This document shows, in pieces, positions 25,642 through 33,403 of a stretch of DNA of 35,278 nucleotides. Position 1 is the stretch's first letter. Each line of letters starts with the position of its first letter. Source of the stretch: Isosphaeraceae bacterium (GTDB taxonomy: Bacteria > Planctomycetota > Planctomycetia > Isosphaerales > Isosphaeraceae); assembly GCA_021324445.1 (NCBI GenBank), contig JAJPJC010000395.1:1-35278 (forward strand). The letters run 5' to 3'. The notes under the pieces are model-generated. The model saw nothing but the letters and a program-made list of their open reading frames with translations. It was not told the DNA's origin and did no database searches. The position numbers were made by a program, and so were the translations under genes.

Positions 25642-25977
25642 GTGAACGTGAATGATTTCCATCTAACCGCCGAGGAACAGGCATTCGTCTCCCACTTCAA
25701 CTCAGAAACTTTCAACCACAGGCTGGGTCCAGCGATTTCATGGTTGAATGCCAATGGTCTTCACTGGAACCTCCTGGCTGGTTTTCAACGTTGGATGGTG
25801 GAGAAAGAGGGACTGGCTTTTCTGGAAAAGATTGAACATGAGGACCTCCTGCCGAAATTCGTGATTCCTTGGTCTTCGCCAGAGACGTTCCTTTCTCGAG
25901 TCCGAGAAAGCTTGGAGGTCTATCCCGATCTTAGACCCTTGATCCGTCCCGCGCTCAAAATGGGGATATCGGCTTGA
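25642..25977 (+). CDS. Small hypothetical protein in a low-GC patch
   Basis: A 111-residue protein with no recognised family, no signal peptide and no membrane helix. It is acidic and aromatic-rich (LNANGLHWNLLAGFQRWM, about 39-56) and probably all-helical. The GTG at 25642 is chosen because AGGAGA (25628-25633) lies 8 nt upstream; a longer frame back to 25474 overlaps the zinc-ribbon remnant. Its base composition is unlike the rest of the window: 88 of 180 bases counted at 25681-25860 are G/C, against clearly higher values in the flanks. This suggests acquisition from elsewhere. The stop directly abuts the end of pyrD on the other strand. Confidence 0.6.
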   Translation: MNVNDFHLTAEEQAFVSHFNSETFNHRLGPAISWLNANGLHWNLLAGFQRWMVEKEGLAFLEKIEHEDLLPKFVIPWSSPETFLSRVRESLEVYPDLRPLIRPALKMGISA

Positions 25978-26898
25978 TCATTCCCGATTGGACCGGAGCG
26001 TGCCGATTATGGCGCGGACATCGGCGACGCCGAGTTCCTCGAGGCGAGCGGTCAGGTCGTCGAGCAGGCGTTCGGAGGCGTTGGGGTCGTAGAAGGTGGC
26101 GGTGCCGACCTGGATGGCCGAGGCGCCGGCGACGAGGAACTCGAGCGCGTCGTCGGCGGTGGCGATGCCGCCGACGCCGATGATCGGCAGCTCGGGCAAG
26201 GCGCGGGCGACCTCCCAGACCATCCGCAGGGCAATGGGCTTGATCGCCGGCCCGGACAGCCCGCCGATGTCGTAGGCCAGGATCGGACGGCGGCGACGCC
26301 AGTCGACGGCCAGGCCGCGCATCGTGTTGATCAGGCTGACGGCGTCGGCGCCGGCCTCGGCGGCCGCCGCGGCGATCGGTACGATGTCTGTCACGTTCGG
26401 CGTCAACTTGGCGATGATCGGCAGCGGGCAGGCGTTGCGCACCCGCTGCACCAGCCGGCCCACCGGGCCGGGATCGATCCCCAGGTCCAGGCCATGGCTG
26501 ACGTTCGGGCAGGAGATGTTCAGCTCGATCGCCGCCAGGCCCGGCTCGCAGCCCAGCATCGCGGCCATCGCCACGAACTGGTCCTCGTCCTCCCCGGCGA
26601 TGTTGGCGATCACCGCCGTGCCGACGGTGCGGAGATACGGCAAGTGATGCTCGATGAAGTGAGCGACGCCGTCATTATCCAGGCCGATCGCGTTGAGCAG
26701 GCCGGAGGCGGTCTCGACCGTGCGCGGCGTCGGGTTGCCCGCGCGGGGGCGAAACGTCACGGTCTTGGGGATCACGCCCCCCAACCGCTCCAGCCGGACG
26801 AACGGTGCCATCTCGCGGACATAGCCAAATGTCCCTGACGCCACCAGCACCGGGTTGCTCAGTGCCAGCCGGCCCAGGCTCACACTCAGGTCCACCAC
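25978..26898 (-). CDS. pyrD: Dihydroorotate dehydrogenase, class 1B type
   Basis: An FMN enzyme oxidising dihydroorotate to orotate in pyrimidine synthesis. The 306-residue length is exactly that of class 1 enzymes. NPVLVASGTFGY, KTVTFRPRAGNPTPR, NISCPNVS (C130, the catalytic cysteine of class 1B), GADAVSLINT, GGLSGPAIKPIALR and GVGGIATADDALEFLVAGASAIQVGTA all fit. Class 1B enzymes usually pair with PyrK; none is in the window. The start is the GTG at 26898: GGAGG (26906-26910) is 7 nt upstream, and the protein then begins VVDLSVSLGRL as in the family. The longer frame to 26949 is not favoured. Divergent from the phosphatase gene. Confidence 0.95.
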   Translation of the reverse strand: MVDLSVSLGRLALSNPVLVASGTFGYVREMAPFVRLERLGGVIPKTVTFRPRAGNPTPRTVETASGLLNAIGLDNDGVAHFIEHHLPYLRTVGTAVIANIAGEDEDQFVAMAAMLGCEPGLAAIELNISCPNVSHGLDLGIDPGPVGRLVQRVRNACPLPIIAKLTPNVTDIVPIAAAAAEAGADAVSLINTMRGLAVDWRRRRPILAYDIGGLSGPAIKPIALRMVWEVARALPELPIIGVGGIATADDALEFLVAGASAIQVGTATFYDPNASERLLDDLTARLEELGVADVRAIIGTLRSNRE

Positions 26899-27082
26899 CG
26901 CCAGACCTCCGGCTCGCTCGTTTCCTCGACGCCTCGGTCCTCTCGCCAAGCCCTGCCATCATCCGGATTTCGCGCCGGCGCGTCCATCGGATTGCACTCT
27001 GTCTTGCCGCGCGCGGTCGAAATCGTCTACGCTGAAACCCCGACGCGCCGTACAGATTTCTCCCCGCCGGAACACCTCGCTG

Positions 27083-27142
27083 ATGATCGATGCACCGGAT
27101 CTTGCCGCGGAGTTGGACTTCGTCAAGGACCTGGCGCTGTAG
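27083..27142 (+). other. N-terminal fragment of the phosphatase, ending in in-frame TAG
   Basis: An ATG at 27083 opens 19 codons (MIDAPDLAAELDFVKDLAL) that read as the first helix of the inositol-monophosphatase fold. They end in TAG at 27140-27142, in the same frame as the downstream CDS. The sequence continues across the stop as AAEVARSRCRRVTPHEKANLS, which fits the family. One base change (CAG or GAG to TAG) would explain it. Confidence 0.6.
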
Positions 27143-27151
27143 GCCGCCGAG

Positions 27152-27901
27152 GTGGCGCGGAGCCGCTGCCGGCGCGTCACGCCTCACGAGAAGGCGAACC
27201 TCAGCTATGTGACCGACCTGGACAACGACCTGGAGCGGCTGATCCGCGCGCGGTTGGGCGCACAGTTCCCCGACGACGCCCTGACCGGCGAGGAATACGG
27301 CGCGGAGGGAGGCGGCGGCCCGCGCCGATGGTCGATCGACCCGATCGACGGCACCGGCAACATGGTGCACGGCCTGCCGTTGTGGGCCATCAGCATCGGG
27401 TTGATCGCCGCCGGTGAGCCGGTCCTGGGCGTGATCGCCGTCCCGCCGCTGGGGGAGCTGTTCTGGGCCGTCCAGGGAGGCGGAGCGTGGCTCGACGGCC
27501 TCCGGCTCATCGCCCAGGACGCCGATGAATTTCACAACCAGGACAACGTCTGTGTCGGCACCAATGCCTTGCGGGTCATCGACCCGCGGTCGCTCCCGGG
27601 GCGGCTCCGCGACCTGGGCAGCGCCTGCTGCGAGCAGACGTTCGTCGCCGCCAACCGGCTCCAGGCCTGCACCTTGCTCGGCGAGGGGGCCCACGACATC
27701 GCCGCCGGCATCGTCGTCGCCAGCGAGGCGGGCTGTCAGTTCGGCACCCTGAGCGGCGATCGCCTCAGCCCCGCCGAGATGGTCCGGCGCACCCCGATCA
27801 CCTGCCCGACGTTCGTCGCGGCGCCCCGACGGCTTGATGCCCTCATGGCCATGGCTCGGCCCTTGCCCGGCAGTGAGCCGTCGAGGGCCCCTGATCCGTA
27901 A
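27152..27901 (+). CDS. Inositol-monophosphatase-family phosphatase (histidinol-phosphatase-like)
   Basis: A 249-residue metal-dependent phosphatase. GEEYG supplies the first metal glutamate, DPIDGTGNMVHGLPLWAISIGL the main DPIDGT motif, and GAHDIAAGIVVASEAGC the second aspartate block. The D is kept, but the usual Trp before it is His. GGLPLW-like spacing and length resemble the HisN type that dephosphorylates histidinol phosphate; inositol or sugar phosphates are also possible. Translation must start at the GTG at 27152 if the upstream TAG (27140-27142) is genuine; the first helix is then lost. Without that stop the gene would begin at 27083 with a normal N-terminus. I regard this as a possibly disabled gene. 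Confidence 0.8.
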   Translation: MARSRCRRVTPHEKANLSYVTDLDNDLERLIRARLGAQFPDDALTGEEYGAEGGGGPRRWSIDPIDGTGNMVHGLPLWAISIGLIAAGEPVLGVIAVPPLGELFWAVQGGGAWLDGLRLIAQDADEFHNQDNVCVGTNALRVIDPRSLPGRLRDLGSACCEQTFVAANRLQACTLLGEGAHDIAAGIVVASEAGCQFGTLSGDRLSPAEMVRRTPITCPTFVAAPRRLDALMAMARPLPGSEPSRAPDP

Positions 27902-27928
27902 CGAGCCCCCTGGAAAGAAAGCCGACCT

Positions 27929-30631
27929 GTGGACGGCACCGCGGCCATCCTCCCCGACGGGGTCGTCGTCGCCCCCGGTTCCGATGCCGGCTCGACCCTC
28001 CGGTCCGCCGGCGATCGACCGGCGTCGGCGGTGCGCACCCGGACCGAAGGGGCCCCGTTCTGGTGCGTCCCGCTGGCGCCGGTGGTCGCGGCGGTGGCAT
28101 TGGGGATTGTGGTGGATCGCTTCGACGCGCGCTGGGGCACGCCGTGGTGGGCGGTCCTGACTCTGGTCGGCGGCATGGTCGCCCTGGCGGCGATGCGCCG
28201 CGCGGTGCTCTCGAGCCTGGCGTTGCTCGTGGCGTGCTGCGCGATCGGGGGCGGCTGGCATCATTCTCGGTGGTGGGATCGGTCCGGCGATGACCTGGCC
28301 TCGTTCCTGACCGAGACGCCGCGCGCGGCCTGGCTCCGGGGCGCCATCCGGGATGAGCTGGGGACGCGCCCCAGCGATCGCTCGTTCTACGGAGCGGGCC
28401 TTGGCGTGGAGGCGACCGGGCCGTCGCCGCTCCGAGCTCGGTTCGTGATCGACGTCGCGGCGATCCGCGACGGCCCGCGCTGGCGCCCGGTTTCCGGTCG
28501 GGCGATGCTGCTGGTCGCAGGCGGCCGGTCGGAGATCCGGGCCGGGGATGCGGTCGAGGTGATCGGCCAGCTCGCCAGGATCCCCGGGCCGCTCAACCCG
28601 GGCGAGTTCGACTATCGCGGGTTTCTCCGCGGCCAGGGGATCGACCTGCGCCTGACGGTCAACGACCCGTCGGGACTGGATCGCGATCCAAGCCGGAGGC
28701 ACGGATTCTTCGCTCGGGGACTGGGCCGGCTCCGAGCCTGGAGTCGCTCGCGACTGGTCGACGGGCTCGACCCGGAGACCGCGCCCCTGGCCGCGGCACT
28801 GGTGCTGGGCCAGCGCGACGAGGTCGCGCCCGAGGTCAATGATGCCTTCGCGCGGACGGGGACCACGCACTTGCTGGCGATCTCGGGCTTGCAGTTGCAA
28901 GTGCTCGCCGTCGCGCTGGGCCTGGGCCTGCGCCTGCTGGGCGTGCCGCGACGGCCGGCGTATGCGGCCGTCGCCCTGGTGTCGATCGGCTATGCCGTCC
29001 TGGTCGGAGCGGCCCCCTCCGTGGTGCGCTCGACGGTCATGACGGTGACGATCTGCCTGGCGGCTCTGGCCCAGCGGGCGGCCCGGCCGGCCAACACGCT
29101 GGCCCTGGCGGCCCTGGGGACACTCGGCGTCAATCCGGCGTATCTGTTCGACGTCGGCTGCCAGCTCTCGTTCCTGGCGATCGCCGCACTGATCTGGCTG
29201 GTGCCCCCGGCGTGCGGGCTGGTGCGGCAGGCGCCCGGGGCGATGCGCTGCCGGCTCCTCGGGCCGCCCTCCCCGCTCGACGAGCTGGAGCGCCGGCTCG
29301 AGCCCGGGTGGCGGAAGACACTCCGGTGGGTAGGGGCCTGGATGGTCGACGGCGTCGTGGCTTCGACGGTCGTCTGGCTGGCGGCCCTGCCGCTGGTGGC
29401 GCTGCGATTCCACCTGGTCTCGCCCATCGGCATTCTCCTGAACATTCCCCTGATCCCGATCACCTCGATGGCGCTGTTGCTCGGCGGGCTGGGGCTGTGC
29501 CTCTCGTCAGTCTGGGGAGCCTTGGGAATGCCCGCGTCCTGGGCGGCGGGTCAGCTCCTGACGCTGACCCGGTGGATGGTCCAGTGGGGAGTCGCCCAGT
29601 CCTGGGGGCACCGCTTCGTGGCCGGACCGGCCTGGGGATCGGTCCTGGTCTTCTACGGCCTGCTCGGCCTGGCTGTCGTCACGGCGACCGCCGCCGCACG
29701 GTCGTCGGACGCCGGCCGGCTGCGGCGCATCGGCCCCTGGCTGCTGCTGGCGTTCTGGCCGCTGCCGGGCTGGCTCCTGACCGGCATGGCGGCGCGACCC
29801 GCGAGTCCGGAGGCCCAGGTCCTGGCTGTCGGGCATGGCCTGGCCGTGATCATCCAGACGCCCGGCGGCCGAACCCTGCTGTACGATTGCGGCCGGCTGG
29901 GCGACCCGACCGTCGGGCGGCGGATCCTCGCGCCGGCGCTGTGGGCGCGCGGGATCAGCCGGATCGACACCGTGATCCTCAGCCATGCCGACCAGGACCA
30001 TTACAATGGTCTGCCCGACCTGCTCGACCGGTTCTCCATCGGCATGGTCCGGATTCCCCCGGGTTTCGGCGGCCCGGCCAATCCGGGGGCGCTCCACCTC
30101 CTCGACCGGGTTCGCGCGCGCGGCATTCCGATCCGGTCGACAGCGGCGCCCGCGGCCTGGGAGTCGGACGGCGTCCGGTTCACGGTCCACCATCCGCCGG
30201 CCGGCTGGTATCCGGAGGCTTCCGACAACGCCCGCAGCCTCGTGCTCGACGTCGCCCACGAAGGCCATCACCTGCTCTTGACCGGCGACCTCGAGCAACT
30301 GGGACTCGTCGAGTTGACGGCTCAGCCCGGTCCCGATCCGCCGCCCGAGGTCCTGCTCGCCCCGCACCACGGCGGCCGGTCAGCCAACCCGGAATCGCTC
30401 TACCGATGGGCCAGACCCCGGAGCGTCGTGGTCAGCCAGCGCGCGCCGGCCCTCGGTTCCACCGATGCACTCGCCCCCATCGAACGACAGGGTACCCCTC
30501 TCTGGAGAACCTGGCGCGACGGCGCCATCCGCTTGCGCTGGACCAGTCAGGGGATCGTCGCGAGCGGGTTCCTGGATGACGCGGCCAGCAGCACGAAACC
30601 CGTCCGACCCGGCGTCGGGGAAGTCGAGTGA
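27929..30631 (+). CDS. comEC: ComEC/Rec2 family DNA-uptake channel
   Basis: A 900-residue ComEC/Rec2 protein. The order is N-terminal hydrophobic segments (about 45-115), a soluble OB-like region with PLNPGEFDYRGFLRGQGI (about 222-239), the competence membrane domain (HLLAISGLQLQVLAVALGLGLRLLG, later NIPLIPITSMALLLGG), and a C-terminal metallo-beta-lactamase domain with HADQDH (686-691), GDLEQLGL and APHHGG. ComEC forms the inner-membrane channel for single-stranded DNA in transformation; the lactamase domain may act as a nuclease. The start is a GTG at 27929 with GGAAAG upstream at a long distance; the exact start is uncertain. No other competence genes are nearby. Confidence 0.92.
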   Translation: MDGTAAILPDGVVVAPGSDAGSTLRSAGDRPASAVRTRTEGAPFWCVPLAPVVAAVALGIVVDRFDARWGTPWWAVLTLVGGMVALAAMRRAVLSSLALLVACCAIGGGWHHSRWWDRSGDDLASFLTETPRAAWLRGAIRDELGTRPSDRSFYGAGLGVEATGPSPLRARFVIDVAAIRDGPRWRPVSGRAMLLVAGGRSEIRAGDAVEVIGQLARIPGPLNPGEFDYRGFLRGQGIDLRLTVNDPSGLDRDPSRRHGFFARGLGRLRAWSRSRLVDGLDPETAPLAAALVLGQRDEVAPEVNDAFARTGTTHLLAISGLQLQVLAVALGLGLRLLGVPRRPAYAAVALVSIGYAVLVGAAPSVVRSTVMTVTICLAALAQRAARPANTLALAALGTLGVNPAYLFDVGCQLSFLAIAALIWLVPPACGLVRQAPGAMRCRLLGPPSPLDELERRLEPGWRKTLRWVGAWMVDGVVASTVVWLAALPLVALRFHLVSPIGILLNIPLIPITSMALLLGGLGLCLSSVWGALGMPASWAAGQLLTLTRWMVQWGVAQSWGHRFVAGPAWGSVLVFYGLLGLAVVTATAAARSSDAGRLRRIGPWLLLAFWPLPGWLLTGMAARPASPEAQVLAVGHGLAVIIQTPGGRTLLYDCGRLGDPTVGRRILAPALWARGISRIDTVILSHADQDHYNGLPDLLDRFSIGMVRIPPGFGGPANPGALHLLDRVRARGIPIRSTAAPAAWESDGVRFTVHHPPAGWYPEASDNARSLVLDVAHEGHHLLLTGDLEQLGLVELTAQPGPDPPPEVLLAPHHGGRSANPESLYRWARPRSVVVSQRAPALGSTDALAPIERQGTPLWRTWRDGAIRLRWTSQGIVASGFLDDAASSTKPVRPGVGEVE

Positions 30632-30654
30632 GTTCGACGTGCTCCGGTTTGATG

Positions 30655-31022
30655 CTAGAGCGCGTAACACTCGGGTTGCGCACGGAGCCGGCGATCACCA
30701 GGTCTCTCCGACCCCTGCCGCCTCGTGCGGCAGGTGAACGAGTTCCCGAGCTAAACCGGACCCGGCGCCCACACCCCGCGCCCTCCCCGCGACCCCTGCC
30801 GCCTCGTGCGGCAGGTGAACGAGTTCCGCCGCGGAGCTGGGGAACTCCTTCACCGGTCGGGCAAGCCGGCCGGGGTCGCCCAGCGGCGGGGGGCCGTCGG
30901 TGGCTAGCTTCGGAACTCCTTCACCGGCCGGGCAAGCCGGCCGGGGTCTGGTCCGTACCTCCGCATGAAGGAAAGGACCTCCTGACTCCCCGCGTGCTCA
31001 ACTCAAGTGTTAAGCGCTCTAG
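30655..31022. mobile_element. MITE-like element with 30-bp terminal inverted repeats
   Basis: The ends 30655-30684 and 31022-30993 match at 26 of 30 positions by hand (both begin CTAGAGCGC). The 368-bp interior has no gene, which fits a non-autonomous transposable element. The ends contain TA at 30656-30657 and 31020-31021, compatible with a TA target duplication of the IS630/Tc1 type, but I see no longer direct duplication. Four 38-bp hairpin units lie inside. The element sits directly after comEC. Confidence 0.7.
30709..30949. repeat. Four 38-bp hairpin units, two direct and two inverted
   Basis: Unit A: 30709-30746 and 30790-30827, identical over 38 bp. Unit B in the opposite orientation: 30841-30878 and 30912-30949. 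A and reversed B match at 30 of 38 positions. Each folds into a 6-bp stem with a 5-nt loop (A: TGCCGC/GCGGCA; B: GGCCGG/CCGGCC). Two base pairs differ in a compensatory way. Confidence 0.8.
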
Positions 31023-31029
31023 AATGACT

Positions 31030-31135
31030 GTCTGTCCCGAAAGGGGCGAGCGGGGGGCGTCAGCCCCCTGTCTTCGCGACCGGACAGGGGGCTGACGCCC
31101 CCCGCTCGCCCCGGGACCCGCCTTCCGGGACAGAC
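31030..31135. repeat. Long nested hairpin with perfect 30-bp arms
   Basis: The inner arms 31043-31072 and 31083-31112 are perfectly complementary over 30 bp with a 10-nt loop. The outer arms GTCTGTCCCG (31030-31039) and CGGGACAGAC (31126-31135) add 10 bp. The right shoulder is the second copy of the 27-bp repeat (31115-31141) seen at 81-107. It lies between the MITE-like element and the antitoxin-like gene. Confidence 0.85.
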
Positions 31136-31168
31136 TCTGAGATCGGTCACGAATCAGGAGCCAGTCCC

Positions 31169-31408
31169 ATGACCAGTCCGGATCTCGTCCACATCGAGGC
31201 CGCGATCGACCAGCTATCGTTCTCGGACCAACTCTGGCTCATGGAGCGCCTCGCGCGACGCATCCGCGAGCGATCCCACCCGGCAACGGACCTGCCCGAG
31301 CGAGCGCTGGAAGAGATGGCGAACGACCCCGCGATCCAGCAGGAATTGCGGGAGATCGAGGCTGAGTTCGCCGGGACCAGATCGGTCAACTCAAATGTCC
31401 ACCCGTGA
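31169..31408 (+). CDS. Antitoxin-like small protein, no partner toxin
   Basis: A 79-residue protein. Its N-terminal half (LVHIEAAIDQLSFSDQLWLMERLARRIRER) resembles the short helical antitoxins found upstream of MazF- or PIN-type toxins in cyanobacteria and planctomycetes. AGGAG stands upstream of the ATG. No toxin follows: the next gene is on the opposite strand, 6 bp from its stop. So this is an orphan or has lost its partner. The family call is inference from composition and pattern only. Confidence 0.6.
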   Translation: MTSPDLVHIEAAIDQLSFSDQLWLMERLARRIRERSHPATDLPERALEEMANDPAIQQELREIEAEFAGTRSVNSNVHP

Positions 31409-31414
31409 GGATCT

Positions 31415-31849
31415 TCAATCCTCCAGTTCCTCGACCGATCGGAACACGCCGCGGATGAGCTCGGGCAGGTCTCCGCCGCCGAGGTCGGACCACTGGCCGA
31501 AGACCAGCACGGTGCGGCGGGGGGTGCGGAAGCATCGAATGGTCGCCCCGTTGGTGACGTCGAGCGAGAAGAACTCGACGTCGTGCCCGGTGGCGCAGTG
31601 ATCCTGGATCGTGTCCAGGGCCGAGACGGCGTCCAGGTCCGGAAACTCCTGGCGCATCGCCGCGAGCCATTCATCGGCGAGGCTGGCCGGGTCGGGGCAC
31701 GACTCATCGGTCCGCACCCAGGCAAAGGCCAGCCCACTCGGGGCCTCGACCTCGACGGTGGTCACCGGGCCGTCCTCGGAGACCTCGAGCCGCCAGTCCG
31801 AGGGGTACTCGAAGTGGATGCCATGATCCTCGTAGACTTCGCTGCTCAC
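31415..31849 (-). CDS. Hypothetical protein with PsbP/Mog1-like start
   Basis: A 144-residue soluble protein. The opening IHFEYPSDWRLEVSEDGPVTTVEVEAPSG resembles the first strands of PsbP/Mog1-like folds, but I cannot assign a family with confidence. The centre holds a helix (LADEWLAAMRQEFPDL) and later strands (FFSLDVTNGATIRCF, TVLVFGQWSDLGG). There is no signal peptide. The start is taken as the GTG at 31849, with AAGGAG (31856-31861) 6 nt before it; a frame back to 31942 is less likely. It converges with the antitoxin-like gene. Confidence 0.65.
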   Translation of the reverse strand: MSSEVYEDHGIHFEYPSDWRLEVSEDGPVTTVEVEAPSGLAFAWVRTDESCPDPASLADEWLAAMRQEFPDLDAVSALDTIQDHCATGHDVEFFSLDVTNGATIRCFRTPRRTVLVFGQWSDLGGGDLPELIRGVFRSVEELED

Positions 31850-31972
31850 CAGGATCTCCTTCGCGTCGGAGTTGAGCCGTCGCGTGATGCGCTTGATCGT
31901 AGCAACGGGCCGCAGGCATGCCAAGCCGGACCGCCAGACCAACTTGGCCGACCCGCGGGCGAATTGGTAAAG

Positions 31973-32052
31973 TGGTGGCTAGTGGCTAGTGGCTTGTGGC
32001 CAGTGAAGACATTCTGATTCTAGCCACTAGCCACCAGCCACTGGCCACTTTC
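31973..32052. repeat. TGGCTAG-heptad hairpin upstream of trpS
   Basis: Perfect 17-bp arms (31973-31989 against 32020-32036) within a longer run of 7-base units (TGGCTAG, TGGCTTG, TGGCCAG). After it, CTGACCA-type heptads continue to 32072, just before the trpS start. Same family as 20081-20132. Located in the leader region of trpS. Confidence 0.75.
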
Positions 32053-32079
32053 AAGCTGACCACTGACCACTGAGAACCC

Positions 32080-33051
32080 ATGCGCATCCTGTCGGGAATC
32101 CAGCCTTCGGGTGCTCTGCACATCGGCAACTACTTCGGCGCGTTACGGCAGTTCATCGACCTCCAGCGCGAGAACGACGCCTACTACTTCGTGGCGAATT
32201 ACCATGCGCTGACCAGCGTCCGGGACGCCGAGCAGCTCCGCGCGTTGACCTTCGACGTGTTCGTCACGATGCTCTCCCTGGGCCTCGACCCGGAGAAGGC
32301 CACCCTGTTCGTCCAGTCGGACGTGCCCGAGACGACCGAGCTGGCCTGGCTGCTCTCCACCGTGACTCCGATGGGCTGGCTGGAAAAGTGCGTCAGCTAC
32401 AAGGAGAAGATCCAGCAGGGGCTGCCGGCCGAGCACGGGTTGTTCGCCTACCCGGTGCTCCAGGCGGCCGACATCCTGCTCTACGACGCCGACTTAGTGC
32501 CGGTCGGCCAGGACCAGAAGCAGCACCTGGAGATCACCCGCGACATCGCCGAGCGCTTCAACCGGGTCCACGGCGGCGGCCAGGAGGTCTTCCGGCTGCC
32601 GGAGGCGTACATCCTCGAGGCGGTGGCCGTGGTGCCCGGCCTGGACGGCCGCAAGATGTCCAAGAGCTACAACAACACGATCGAGATCTTCGACGAGCCG
32701 GCGACGATCCGCAAGAAGGTCAAGCGGATCGTGACCGACAGCAGGCCGGTCGAGGCCCCCAAGGATCCCGAGACCGACTCGCTGTTCAACCTGTTCCGGC
32801 TCTTCGCCGCTGCGGACGACCTGGCCGAGGTCGAGCGGCGCTACCGCGAAGGCGGGATCGGCTACGGCGAGGTGAAGACCCGGCTGGGCGAGGCCATCAT
32901 CGCCCGGTTCGCCCCGGCGCGGGAGCAGCGGGCCGACTGGCTGGCCCACCCCGAGCGCGTCGCCGCGGTCCGCGACGCCGCCGCCCAGCGCGCCCGCGCC
33001 ACCGCCCGCGTCGTCCTCGACCGCGCCCGCGCCGCCTGCGGCGTGGGGTGA
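32080..33051 (+). CDS. trpS: Tryptophan-tRNA ligase
   Basis: Charges tRNA-Trp with tryptophan. The 323-residue class I synthetase carries the HIGH-type motif as HIGN (14-17), GQDQKQHLEITRDIAERF (143-160) and KMSKS (192-196), all intact. PSGALHIGNYFGAL and SYNNTIEIFDEP are typical of bacterial TrpS. The length is normal. The ATG at 32080 follows a heptad hairpin without a strong ribosome site. No T-box or trp attenuator is seen in the leader. Confidence 0.97.
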   Translation: MRILSGIQPSGALHIGNYFGALRQFIDLQRENDAYYFVANYHALTSVRDAEQLRALTFDVFVTMLSLGLDPEKATLFVQSDVPETTELAWLLSTVTPMGWLEKCVSYKEKIQQGLPAEHGLFAYPVLQAADILLYDADLVPVGQDQKQHLEITRDIAERFNRVHGGGQEVFRLPEAYILEAVAVVPGLDGRKMSKSYNNTIEIFDEPATIRKKVKRIVTDSRPVEAPKDPETDSLFNLFRLFAAADDLAEVERRYREGGIGYGEVKTRLGEAIIARFAPAREQRADWLAHPERVAAVRDAAAQRARATARVVLDRARAACGVG

Positions 33052-33109
33052 GAGCCACCGCATCAAGCCCTGATCGAATTGCATCAACCTCCGACCGAGG
33101 AGATTCGCC

Positions 33110-33403
33110 ATGTCAGCCGAAGTGATGGAACAAGCGATCCTCGAGGCCTTGCACAAGGTCCCGCAAGAGAAGTGGGGCCTCGTCCTCGAGATCCTCCACA
33201 ACCTGGAGCCGAAGCCAGCCCCGCCCTCCGGCGAGGCCGAGCCGACGTGCTGGACGATCGATCAGTTGCGGGCACTGCCACAGGAGGAGCAAGATGCGAT
33301 CCTCGAGGCGGCAGCCATAGAGGCGGCCAAGTTTTACCCCATTGGCCTGGATGACGACTATAGTGATCTCTATGGCAATGACACGAATGCCCCGCCGCGG
33401 TGA
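33110..33403 (+). CDS. Antitoxin of MazF-type pair
   Basis: A 97-residue small protein upstream of, and overlapping, a MazF-type toxin gene; this gives it the antitoxin role. The helical start (EVMEQAILEALHKVPQEKWGLVLEILHNL) and an acidic C-terminal half (LDDDYSDLYG) suit a toxin-neutralising tail. The DNA-binding part would be N-terminal but is not recognisable as a known fold. GAGGAG lies 14-9 bp before the ATG. The 3' end overlaps the toxin start by 32 bp. Confidence 0.75.
   Translation: MSAEVMEQAILEALHKVPQEKWGLVLEILHNLEPKPAPPSGEAEPTCWTIDQLRALPQEEQDAILEAAAIEAAKFYPIGLDDDYSDLYGNDTNAPPR

Noticed and set aside
27140..27142. TAG read as a special amino acid
   Set aside because: No sign of a pyrrolysine system in the window and the position is a plain helix residue; a point change is simpler.
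26675..29413. 912-codon minus-strand frame
   Set aside because: It overlaps pyrD, the phosphatase and comEC; low-complexity Arg/Gln/Asp-rich translation.
30709..30949. CRISPR array
   Set aside because: Only four units, in opposite orientations, with uneven spacing (81, 51 and 71 bp) and inside a transposon-like element; no cas genes.
31850..32079. T-box or trp attenuator before trpS
   Set aside because: No T-box consensus, no leader peptide with Trp codons and no terminator with a T-run; the structure is explained by heptad repeats.
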